Below, piece by piece: positions 16,413-23,071 of a DNA stretch of 23,071 bases. The stretch spans positions 1 through 23,071 of the forward strand of contig CAADYJ010000004.1 of assembly GCA_900753245.1 (NCBI GenBank). Direction: 5' to 3'. The DNA is from Clostridia bacterium. Its GTDB lineage: Bacteria; Bacillota; Clostridia; TANB77; CAG-508. Within the stretch, counting starts at the first letter, position 1. The number at the start of each line of letters is the position of its first letter. Made by a program: the position numbers and the translations under genes. The notes below the pieces were generated by a model. It was not told the origin of the DNA and did not search any database. It was given only the letters and a program-made list of their open reading frames with translations.

Positions 16413-17726
16413 ATGGCAAAAAATGATAGAAGCATAAAATGCTCATTTTGTGGAAAATCTCAAGATGCGGTAGAAAGAATTATTGCAGGACCAGGAGTAT
16501 TTATATGTGATGAATGTATAAAAGTATGTTCAAATATATTAGAAGATGATGTTGTAGGAGATTCAGAATTTAAATACACACTAAATAAAGATGAAAAACA
16601 TTTACCAAGTCCAGAAGAAATAAAAAAGGTATTAGATAGTTATGTAATAGGGCAAGAAGATGCTAAAAAAACATTAGCAGTTGCAGTTTATAACCATTAT
16701 AAACGTATATATAATCCACAAAAAAATGAAGACGATGTTGAAATTCAAAAAAGTAATGTTTTATTACTTGGACCTACAGGTTGTGGAAAAACACTTCTAG
16801 CACAAACACTTGCTAAAATACTAAAAGTACCATTTGCAATAGCAGATGCAACAACTTTAACAGAGGCAGGATATGTAGGAGAAGATGTAGAAAACATTTT
16901 ATTAAAATTAATTCAAAATGCGGACTATGATATAGAAAAAGCAGAAAAGGGAATTGTTTATATAGACGAAATAGATAAAATAACAAGAAAATCAGAAAAT
17001 CCATCAATAACTAGAGATGTAAGTGGAGAAGGAGTACAACAGGCATTACTAAAAATAGTAGAAGGTACTATTGCATCAGTTCCACCTCAAGGAGGAAGAA
17101 AGCATCCACATCAAGAATTATTACAAATAAATACAGAAAATATATTATTTATTTGTGGTGGAGCGTTTGAAGGATTGGACAAAATAATAAATGAACGTAC
17201 AGGGAAAAAAGCAATAGGTTTTGGAGCAAATGTTCAAAGTCAAAAAGAAATTGATAAATATAAAATTTATGAACAATTACTACCACAAGATTTATTAAAA
17301 TTTGGGTTAATACCTGAATTTGTAGGAAGACTTCCAATAGTTGCAACACTAAGAGAATTGGATAAAAAGGCATTAGTAGATATAGTTACTAAACCAAAAA
17401 ATGCGTTAGTAAAACAATATAAAAAATTACTAGAATTAGATAATGTAGAATTAGAATTTGATAATGATGCTTTAGAAGCAATAGTGGATAAAGCCATAGA
17501 AAGAAAAACAGGAGCAAGAGGTCTTAGATCGATAATAGAAGAAATTATGAGAGATATTATGTTTGAAATACCATCTAATCCTAAAATAGAAAAATGTATA
17601 GTAACTAAAGAAACGGTATTAGAAAATAAAGAACCAAAACTTATAATTAATGAAAACAAAGTAGTTGAAAAAAAGGAAGAAAAGCCAAAAAGAAAAAGTA
17701 CAAATAAAAAAACAGAAACAGCATAA
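16413..17726 (+). CDS. clpX: ATP-dependent Clp protease ATP-binding subunit ClpX
   Basis: The AAA+ unfoldase that recognises tagged substrates and feeds them to ClpP. The N-terminal zinc-binding domain has C10, C13, C32 and C35 (CSFC...CDEC). Walker A GPTGCGKT is at 120-127, and Walker B with D185-E186 lies in IVYIDEIDKI. Then come the RKSENPSITRDVSGEGVQQA segment of the pore/sensor region, GFGANVQ, the LIPEFVGRLP segment and sensor 2 in KTGARGLRS. The 437-residue length fits. A lysine-rich tail (KKEEKPKRKSTNKKTETA) extends past the conserved core and is likely disordered. RBS AGGGAGAG at 16400-16407. A strong terminator at 17729-17766 ends the clpP-clpX transcript. Confidence 0.98.
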   Translation: MAKNDRSIKCSFCGKSQDAVERIIAGPGVFICDECIKVCSNILEDDVVGDSEFKYTLNKDEKHLPSPEEIKKVLDSYVIGQEDAKKTLAVAVYNHYKRIYNPQKNEDDVEIQKSNVLLLGPTGCGKTLLAQTLAKILKVPFAIADATTLTEAGYVGEDVENILLKLIQNADYDIEKAEKGIVYIDEIDKITRKSENPSITRDVSGEGVQQALLKIVEGTIASVPPQGGRKHPHQELLQINTENILFICGGAFEGLDKIINERTGKKAIGFGANVQSQKEIDKYKIYEQLLPQDLLKFGLIPEFVGRLPIVATLRELDKKALVDIVTKPKNALVKQYKKLLELDNVELEFDNDALEAIVDKAIERKTGARGLRSIIEEIMRDIMFEIPSNPKIEKCIVTKETVLENKEPKLIINENKVVEKKEEKPKRKSTNKKTETA

Positions 17727-17728
17727 AT

Positions 17729-17766
17729 AAAAAGCTTAATTACTTAAATAGGTAATTAAGCTTTTT
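17729..17766 (+). terminator. Strong intrinsic terminator after clpX
   Basis: A perfect 15-bp inverted repeat, AAAAAGCTTAATTAC (17729-17743) and GTAATTAAGCTTTTT (17752-17766), with an 8-base loop. The arm ends in five T. The last two T are also the first bases of the next promoter's -35 box. Confidence 0.9.
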
Positions 17767-17794
17767 GACAATATATAGCAAAGTATAGTATAAT
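17765..17794 (+). promoter_or_regulatory. Predicted promoter for the Cys-rich protein and PHP gene
   Basis: A consensus -35 TTGACA (17765-17770) and a consensus -10 TATAAT (17789-17794) with an 18-base spacer. Its -35 box overlaps the T tract of the clpX terminator. Confidence 0.78.
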
Positions 17795-17826
17795 AAATAT
17801 ATTAATGTAAAAAAGGAAAAGTAAAA

Positions 17827-18858
17827 ATGAAAAATGAAATTACAGTAAAAGAAATAACACAAAAAATAGAAAAATCTTCAACAGATTTTGAAAAAACAAA
17901 TACAGAATTAAAAAGGAAATATTTGTTATGGAATATAGAAGCTTTTAACATTGTAGCTTCAAAAATAAGTGATAGTAGAGGCACTTTTGGAACAGGTTAT
18001 CCTTTTTATGCTTTAGATGAAAATTTGCAAGGAAAACTACCTATAATTCAAGAACAAATTAGATATAATAGACAATTAGTTAGAGACGGAGAAACTGTTC
18101 AAAAATCTATATGGGAATGTAAGAAATGTTTAGAAGAAAAATATAGAGATATGCCGGATTTAAAGCAAATTTGTAAGCCATGTCCAAATATATTAAATGA
18201 ATTAAAGCCTAGAAAGCTTATAAATAGATTGCCAGATATAGATATGTGGATAATTTGTAAAGATGGAAAAGTTGAAGAAGTAGAAGAACAACTGGCAAAA
18301 TTATTAGAAGAATTTAATATGCGTACATCTGATGTGAATCCAATTTTAGCAATAGATGATGTAGGAAAAATATCAGAAATGATAGGAAAAGGAGAAGCTC
18401 CTAAAAAGTTTTTGCCTATGGATGTGCATATAATGGAATACTCTAAAATGAAAGAATTGATAAAAGAAGTTCCAAAAATATTAAGAACAGCAAAACAAGA
18501 AGAGAAGGTTCCATATTTACCAATTCAACCTAAGTCCTATAGAAAAACTTGGCAATATGATGATGAAGCATATAATTTTATTTATGATTATCTTTCGGCA
18601 TTTACACCATTTAACTTTACAGAAGAGTTACAAACAATTTTAGAAAATAGTAGAAAAGAAGTAGCTACTCAAAATACAAAAGAAGAATTGTTAGATTTTC
18701 TTTTGAAATCAGCTACTAAAGCGAACTTTAGAAGATTTCAATCAATGGAGCTAGAAAAAATTTTCTTAAACAGAATTGAAAGTTGGAAAAGACTTGAAAA
18801 AGGTACAATATCAAAAATAAAAGCAAGTTTGATTGAAGAAGATCAATTAGAATTATAA
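17827..18858 (+). CDS. Conserved-looking cytoplasmic protein of unknown function with two CxxC pairs (343 aa)
   Basis: I do not recognise a named family. The protein has no signal or membrane helix. It opens with a probable helical segment (1-40, Lys/Glu rich), then two CxxC pairs (C98, C101 in WECKKC and C116, C119 in ICKPCP) spaced like a zinc ribbon. Next comes a segment RKLINRLPDIDMWIICKDGKVEEVEE with a D-x-D that might be a nucleotidyltransferase-like site, although the full signature is absent. A motif-rich stretch FLPMDVHIM and VPYLPIQPKSYRK sits mid-protein, and the C-terminal third is helical. The start at ATG 17827 is preceded by AAAAGGAAAAG. The PHP phosphoesterase gene follows after 17 bases, suggesting a shared transcript and possibly a shared nucleic-acid or nucleotide pathway; that is inference only. 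Confidence 0.85.
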   Translation: MKNEITVKEITQKIEKSSTDFEKTNTELKRKYLLWNIEAFNIVASKISDSRGTFGTGYPFYALDENLQGKLPIIQEQIRYNRQLVRDGETVQKSIWECKKCLEEKYRDMPDLKQICKPCPNILNELKPRKLINRLPDIDMWIICKDGKVEEVEEQLAKLLEEFNMRTSDVNPILAIDDVGKISEMIGKGEAPKKFLPMDVHIMEYSKMKELIKEVPKILRTAKQEEKVPYLPIQPKSYRKTWQYDDEAYNFIYDYLSAFTPFNFTEELQTILENSRKEVATQNTKEELLDFLLKSATKANFRRFQSMELEKIFLNRIESWKRLEKGTISKIKASLIEEDQLEL

Positions 18859-18875
18859 TAAAAAAGGAGAAAATA

Positions 18876-19769
18876 ATGTCAAAAAAAATAGATTTACATA
18901 TTCATACAACAATATCTGATGGAGTTTTAACTCCAAAACAAGTAATTGATGAAGCATATAAAAATGGAGTATCTGTAATTGCAATTGCAGATCATGACAC
19001 AATTGAAGCATATAATGAAGAATTATTTAAATATGCAGAAAGTAAAAATATAAAATTAATTAATGCAGTAGAAATATCAACGAAAAGTAAAAAAGCAGGA
19101 ATTCATGTATTAGGCTATAAATTTGATTTAAATGATGAAGAGTTTAAAGAAAAATTGTATAAAATAAGAAATGCAAGACATGAATATTTACACAATGTAG
19201 CCGAAAAATTAAATGAACTAGGTTATGTTTTAAATGTAGAGGAATTAGATAAAATAGATGCAGTAACTAAAGCACATATTGCACTAGATGTAATAAATAA
19301 TCAAGAAAATAAAGAACTTTTATTAAAAACATTTAAACATATTCCAAATAAAGGTGAATTTATAGAGACAATTATGAATGAAAACTGTCCAGCGTATGTA
19401 AAAAAAGTAACAGTAACACCTAAAGAAGCAGCTGAAATTATAAGAAATGCTAATGGAAAAGTTGTGTTAGCACATCCTGTTGCATATGTACATGAAGACA
19501 ACCTTACAGATGAAGATATATTAGAAATAATTAAAGATATGAAACCAGATGGTCTAGAAGCAAATTATTTATACGTTGATCGTTATGATAATAAAATTAA
19601 TGAAGTAGAAAAGTGGAATAAATTTGCAAGAAATAATAATTTGTTTGTAACGGTAGGGTCAGACTTTCATAATAAAGATGGACTTAGACCAGAAATAGGA
19701 TTTGTAAATACAAGTTTTACTTTAGATGATGAAACTGTAAATGAAATTTTAAATAATTTAGGATTTTAG
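18876..19769 (+). CDS. PHP-domain metal-dependent phosphoesterase (YciV/TrpH-like)
   Basis: A 297-residue stand-alone PHP protein. The metal-binding motifs are in order: H8 and H10 in DLHIHTTISDG, D39-H40-D41 in IADHDT, the E/H region AVEIST, the internal HPVAY at about residue 200 (VVLAHPVAY) and the closing GSDFHNKDG. This matches the YciV/TrpH group, whose E. coli member removes 5' nucleotides or phosphates from RNA oligonucleotides and 3',5'-nucleoside bisphosphates. Substrate specificity here cannot be read from sequence; related PHP proteins also include histidinol phosphatases, but the short inserts fit YciV better. AAAAGGAG is 6 bases before the ATG. It is second in a two-gene unit with the Cys-rich unknown protein. 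It ends just before the promoter for the valine T-box. Confidence 0.92.
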   Translation: MSKKIDLHIHTTISDGVLTPKQVIDEAYKNGVSVIAIADHDTIEAYNEELFKYAESKNIKLINAVEISTKSKKAGIHVLGYKFDLNDEEFKEKLYKIRNARHEYLHNVAEKLNELGYVLNVEELDKIDAVTKAHIALDVINNQENKELLLKTFKHIPNKGEFIETIMNENCPAYVKKVTVTPKEAAEIIRNANGKVVLAHPVAYVHEDNLTDEDILEIIKDMKPDGLEANYLYVDRYDNKINEVEKWNKFARNNNLFVTVGSDFHNKDGLRPEIGFVNTSFTLDDETVNEILNNLGF

Positions 19770-19796
19770 AAACGAAGCTGAAAATCCAAAAAACAG

Positions 19797-19825
19797 TTGC
19801 AAAAATTGTGTAATTGGTATATAAT
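19797..19825 (+). promoter_or_regulatory. Predicted promoter of the valine T-box transcript
   Basis: TTGCAA (19797-19802) and TATAAT (19820-19825), spacer 17, with an extended -10 TG absent. Transcription would start near 19832. Confidence 0.72.
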
Positions 19826-19831
19826 ATAGCA

Positions 19832-20088
19832 CATACGAATAAAAATACTAAGAAAAAGAGGAGTACATTTAAACTAACTATGACAGAGAATAGAAGTAAT
19901 TTGCTGAGAACTTCTTATAGAAAAGAAAATGGAATGTAGCTTTGGAGTAAGAATAGTGAAACAATAGTAATTATTCTCGTTTAACAGGCGTTAACTGTAG
20001 TTAAGATATAAATAATAAAATTATTTATAAATTAAGGTGGTACCGTGAGAAATTTGAGCTCGCCCTTATTATAAGGGTGAGCTTTTTG
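19832..20088 (+). promoter_or_regulatory. T-box riboswitch, valine specific, controlling valS
   Basis: The loop-E pair is AGTA (19862-19865) opposite GAA (19932-19934), closed by CATTT (19866-19870) with AAATG (19927-19931). The specifier codon GTA (19936-19938), followed by G, reads valine. The AGAGAA bulge and a GAAGT/ACTTC apical hairpin follow the usual stem I order. The T-box AAGGTGGTACCGTG is at 20034-20047; its TGGT pairs with an ACCA end, matching the A73 discriminator of tRNA-Val. A terminator follows at 20057-20088. Uncharged tRNA-Val should promote readthrough into the small gene and valS. The class is certain and the specifier is well supported by the downstream valS. Confidence 0.95.
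20057..20088 (+). terminator. T-box-controlled terminator before the valS operon
   Basis: AGCTCGCCCTTAT (20057-20069) pairs with ATAAGGGTGAGCT (20071-20083), one G-T wobble, followed by TTTTGTTT. It overlaps the antiterminator region as expected for a T-box. Confidence 0.92.
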
Positions 20089-20094
20089 TTTGTC

Positions 20095-20122
20095 TAAATT
20101 TAGGAACGGGCTTAAAAATTTA
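20095..20122. repeat. Dispersed hairpin element, copy 2 (after the valine T-box)
   Basis: TAAATTT (20095-20101) is an inverted repeat of AAATTTA (20116-20122), and between them lies AGGAACGGGCTTAA. The core TTAGGAACGGG (20100-20110) matches TTAGGGACGGG of the other two copies at 10 of 11 positions, while the arms have a different sequence yet remain complementary. It lies in the 5' leader of the small gene and valS. Confidence 0.6.
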
Positions 20123-20142
20123 ATTTATGTTAGGAGAGGAAT

Positions 20143-20319
20143 ATGAGTAATTTATTTAAAGAAGGATTGAAGTTTATGACTTTAAAAGCTGAGAGAACTA
20201 GCTCACCATTATATGGTGAAAAATTACCTAAAAATGTAATTGTAGATGAAAAAGTAATTGGAAAATATGGAGTCTTAGCAAACGAAAAGTTTGAAAGGGA
20301 AGAAGGAGAAGAAAGATAA
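20143..20319 (+). CDS. Small hypothetical protein (58 aa) in the valS operon
   Basis: A short open frame, ATG 20143 to TAA 20317-20319, with a strong RBS (AGGAGAGG, 20132-20139) 3 to 7 bases upstream. The protein starts MSNLFKEGLKFMTLKAERTS and ends in an acidic/basic tail (EKFEREEGEER); it is hydrophilic, with no membrane helix or Cys. I do not recognise it. It lies between the valine T-box and valS and its stop overlaps the valS RBS region (the AAGGAGG of valS begins inside the stop), so translation of the two is probably coupled. Codon use is like the neighbours. It is too short to assign by sequence alone, but the RBS, spacing and gene order make it likely to be translated. Confidence 0.72.
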   Translation: MSNLFKEGLKFMTLKAERTSSPLYGEKLPKNVIVDEKVIGKYGVLANEKFEREEGEER

Positions 20320-20331
20320 GGAGGAAAAAAT

Positions 20332-23010
20332 ATGTGTAAACATGAGTTAGAAGGAAAATATAATCCAAAAGACTTTGAAGAAAAATTATATGAAAATTGG
20401 GAGGAAAAAGGATATTTTAAACCATCAGATGATAGAACAAAAACACCTTATACAATAGTTATTCCACCACCAAATATTACAGGAAAGCTTCATATGGGTC
20501 ATGCTTTAGATGAAACAATACAAGATATATTAATTAGATATAAAAGAATGCAAGGTTTTAATGCTCTATGGGTTCCAGGAACAGACCATGCTGCAATTGC
20601 AACAGAAGCTAAAATAGTTGCAAAAATGAAAGAGGCTGGAATTACAAAAGAAGATATTGGAAGAGAAGGTTTCTTAGAAAGAGCATGGGATTGGAAAAAA
20701 GAATATGGTGGAACTATTGTAAATCAAATTAAAAAATTAGGATGTTCTTGCGATTGGTCAAGAGAAAGATTTACAATGGATGATGGTTTATCTGAAGCAG
20801 TTAAATATGTATTTATAAAACTTTATAGAGAAGGATTAATTTATAAAGGAAAAAGGATGATAAACTGGTGCCCATATTGTAACACATCTATATCAGATGC
20901 AGAAGTTGAATATGAAGAAGAACCAACACATTTATGGCATATTCGTTATAAAGTAAAAGACGAAGATAGATATATTATAGTTGCAACAACTAGACCAGAA
21001 ACAATGCTTGGGGATACAGGTGTTGCTGTTCATCCAGATGATGAAAGATATAAAGATTTAGTTGGAAAAACAGTTATACTTCCAATAATGAATAAAGAAA
21101 TACCAATTATAGCAGATCCATTTGTTGAAAAAGAATTTGGTACAGGTGCTGTTAAACTAACACCAGCTCATGATCCAAATGACTACCAAGCAGCATTAAC
21201 TCATAACTTAGAAATAATAGAAGTATTTGACGAAAACTTTAAAATGGGAAATTTAGTACCAGAATATGCCGGAATGGACTTATTAGAGGCTAGACAAAAA
21301 ATAGTAGAAAAACTAGAAGAATTAGGCGATTTAGTAAAAATAGAAGATTACACACATAATGTAGGAAAATGTTACAGATGTCACAATACAATAGAACCAC
21401 ACATTTCAGAGCAATGGTTTGTAAAAATGGAACCTTTAGCAAAACCTGCAAATGAAGCTGTAAGAAGTGGAAAAGTAAGATTCATACCTTCAAAATATGA
21501 TAAAACATATTTCGCTTGGATGGATAATGTAAAAGATTGGTGTATTTCAAGACAATTATGGTGGGGACATAGAATACCAGCATATTATTGTGATGACTGC
21601 CATGAAATGATGGTGGAAGAAAATGCTCCAGAAAAATGTAGTAAATGTGGAAGCACTCATATTCACCAAGATGAAGATACATTAGATACATGGTTTAGTT
21701 CTGCATTATGGCCATTTTCAACATTAGGTTGGCCAGAGCAAACAGAAGATTTTAAATATTTCTATCCAACATCAACATTAGTTACAGGATATGATATTAT
21801 ATTCTTCTGGGTAGCAAGAATGATATTCTCTGGAATAAAACATACTGGAGTAGAGCCATTTAAAGACGTTTTAATTCACGGAATAGTACGTGATAGCCAA
21901 GGAAGAAAGATGTCTAAATCTTTAGGTAATGGAATAGATCCGCTAGAAATAATAGAAAAATATGGAACTGATAGCTTACGTTTCTCTTTAATATATGGAA
22001 TTTCAGCAGGAAATGATATCAGATATATGCCAGAAAAACTAGATCAGGCTTCAAACTTTGCAAATAAAATATGGAATGCAGCTAAGTTTATAACAATGAA
22101 CTGTGTACCAGATGAAGAAGTTATAAAATATCATGAAGACAACTATGATAGAATTACACATACATGGAAAGAAAATTCTTTAAACATAGAAGACAAATGG
22201 ATAATAAGCAAATTAAATAAATTAGTTGGAGAAGTATCAAGTAATATAGATAATTATGATTTAGGAGTAGCTCTTCAAAAAATATATGATTTTATATGGA
22301 ATGAATTTTGTGATTGGTATATAGAAATGGTAAAAGATAGACTATATAGTGAAAATCATGAAGAAAAAGTAAAAGTTTGTTATGTATTAGACTATGTATT
22401 TGCTATAGCAATGAAATTATTACACCCATTTATGCCATTTATAACAACTAAAATAGATAAAAGTTTAGTAAGATATAATGAAAAAGAATTAATGGTATCA
22501 AACTGGCCAAAACAAAAAGAAAATTTAGATTATGAAAAAGATGAAGAAATAGTAGAAAAATTAAAAGAAATAATAGTAGGAATAAGAAATATAAGAAATA
22601 ATATGAATATACATCCATCTAAAAAATCTAAATTAATTTTTGTAACAGAAAAATATGGAAAAGAAGTAAAAGAAAGTGAAACATTCTTAAAGAAATTAGG
22701 ATTTGGAACACAAATAGAAATTAAAAATAAAAGAACTGATATTCCAGAAGATAGTACCTCAATAATGGCAGAAGGAATTGAGGCAATAATACCATTTGGT
22801 GATTTAGTAGATAAAGAAGCAGAAAAGGCAAGACTTGAAGAAGAAATTAAAAAATTAGAATCAGAAGTAGCAAGATGTGAGAAAATGCTTTCAAATCCTG
22901 GATTTGTAGCAAAAGCTCCAGAAGCAAAAATAACTGAAGAAAAAGAGAAACTTACTAAATATAAAGGATTATTACAAACAGCAAAAGAAAGACTAGAAGG
23001 ATTAAAATAA
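20332..23010 (+). CDS. valS: Valyl-tRNA synthetase
   Basis: A class I synthetase that charges tRNA-Val and edits Thr-tRNA-Val. The signature HIGH is HMGH at 54-57 within PPPNITGKLHMGHA, and KMSKS is exact at 526-530 (GRKMSKSLGN). Between them is the CP1 editing domain (TTRPETMLGDTGVAVHPDD, PAHDPNDY). Cys-rich zinc-like segments occur at CPYC and CYRC upstream and C420, C423, C436, C439 (YYCDDC...CSKCG). The C-terminal coiled coil typical of bacterial ValRS (KEAEKARLEEEIKKLESEV) closes the protein. The 892-residue length is normal. AAGGAGG (20318-20324) is 7 bases before the ATG at 20332. Expression is controlled by the upstream T-box. Confidence 0.98.
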   Translation: MCKHELEGKYNPKDFEEKLYENWEEKGYFKPSDDRTKTPYTIVIPPPNITGKLHMGHALDETIQDILIRYKRMQGFNALWVPGTDHAAIATEAKIVAKMKEAGITKEDIGREGFLERAWDWKKEYGGTIVNQIKKLGCSCDWSRERFTMDDGLSEAVKYVFIKLYREGLIYKGKRMINWCPYCNTSISDAEVEYEEEPTHLWHIRYKVKDEDRYIIVATTRPETMLGDTGVAVHPDDERYKDLVGKTVILPIMNKEIPIIADPFVEKEFGTGAVKLTPAHDPNDYQAALTHNLEIIEVFDENFKMGNLVPEYAGMDLLEARQKIVEKLEELGDLVKIEDYTHNVGKCYRCHNTIEPHISEQWFVKMEPLAKPANEAVRSGKVRFIPSKYDKTYFAWMDNVKDWCISRQLWWGHRIPAYYCDDCHEMMVEENAPEKCSKCGSTHIHQDEDTLDTWFSSALWPFSTLGWPEQTEDFKYFYPTSTLVTGYDIIFFWVARMIFSGIKHTGVEPFKDVLIHGIVRDSQGRKMSKSLGNGIDPLEIIEKYGTDSLRFSLIYGISAGNDIRYMPEKLDQASNFANKIWNAAKFITMNCVPDEEVIKYHEDNYDRITHTWKENSLNIEDKWIISKLNKLVGEVSSNIDNYDLGVALQKIYDFIWNEFCDWYIEMVKDRLYSENHEEKVKVCYVLDYVFAIAMKLLHPFMPFITTKIDKSLVRYNEKELMVSNWPKQKENLDYEKDEEIVEKLKEIIVGIRNIRNNMNIHPSKKSKLIFVTEKYGKEVKESETFLKKLGFGTQIEIKNKRTDIPEDSTSIMAEGIEAIIPFGDLVDKEAEKARLEEEIKKLESEVARCEKMLSNPGFVAKAPEAKITEEKEKLTKYKGLLQTAKERLEGLK

Positions 23011-23012
23011 AT

Positions 23013-23071
23013 TAAACTATTAGGGACGGGCTGATTTAGTTTAGCACAGCGAAAAGCTAAACTAAATCAGC
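23013..23071. repeat. Dispersed hairpin element, copy 3, joined to a 16-bp perfect hairpin (after valS)
   Basis: TAAACTA (23013-23019) pairs with TAGTTTA (23037-23043) around the 17-base loop TTAGGGACGGGCTGATT, the same layout as copy 1. Its 3' arm lies within GCTGATTTAGTTTAGC, which can alternatively pair perfectly with GCTAAACTAAATCAGC at the window end (about 23056-23071) around a 10-11-base loop. The element may serve as the valS terminator, but whether a T tract follows is beyond the window. Confidence 0.7.

Noticed and set aside
1..23071. CRISPR arrays, tRNA or rRNA genes, and complete insertion sequences
   Set aside because: No regularly spaced direct repeats, no tRNA cloverleaf with CCA-type ends or rRNA-like sequence, and no transposase frame were seen on either strand.

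Overview
The window looks like a chromosomal segment of an anaerobic, low-GC Firmicute of the Clostridia type, perhaps an uncultured gut lineage. This rests on very AT-rich sequence (roughly 30% G+C by eye), ATA/AGA-rich codon use, strong AGGAGG ribosome binding sites, sigma-A promoters (TTGACA/TATAAT), T-box leaders on two tRNA synthetase genes, and a ClpP/ClpX/trigger-factor cluster. TGA acts as a normal stop, so this is not a recoding Mollicute. Nearly all genes are housekeeping; no prophage, complete insertion sequence or CRISPR array is visible.

Layout. 1-275: the 3' end of a DUF2752-type membrane protein. 304-2190: lepA (EF-4) with its own promoter and a bidirectional terminator. 2200-2501: a convergent 72-codon gene with its own promoter and RBS. 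2522-4731: rlmB-like 23S rRNA methyltransferase followed by a membrane-anchored protein of unknown function. 4766-6863: threonine T-box and thrS, whose protein lacks the TGS domain. 6866-7651: a convergent single-TM exported protein. 7657-14201: a divergent operon with rqcP (S4 protein), an HTH-plus-two-TM protein, dnaE, and a large protein joining an HD phosphohydrolase to a CYTH (triphosphate tunnel) domain. 14282-17766: tig, clpP, clpX. 17765-19769: a Cys-rich unknown protein and a PHP-domain phosphoesterase. 19797-23010: valine T-box, a 58-codon unknown gene, and valS.

Functional themes are translation and its quality control (LepA, RlmB-like, ThrRS, RqcP, ValRS), protein folding and turnover (Tig, ClpP, ClpX), and replication with nucleotide metabolism (DnaE, HD-CYTH, PHP phosphatase). 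The two synthetase genes are predicted to be induced when their tRNA is uncharged.

The most interesting signals are: the HD-CYTH fusion, in which one domain is predicted to release tripolyphosphate from dNTPs and the other to bind or hydrolyse it; a dispersed hairpin element present in three intergenic copies (before clpP, before the small valS-operon gene, after valS) with a conserved TTAGGRACGGG loop and inverted-repeat arms that change together; a related GGGGACAG palindrome that supplies the last codons of dnaE; and two small unannotated-looking genes with good translation signals.
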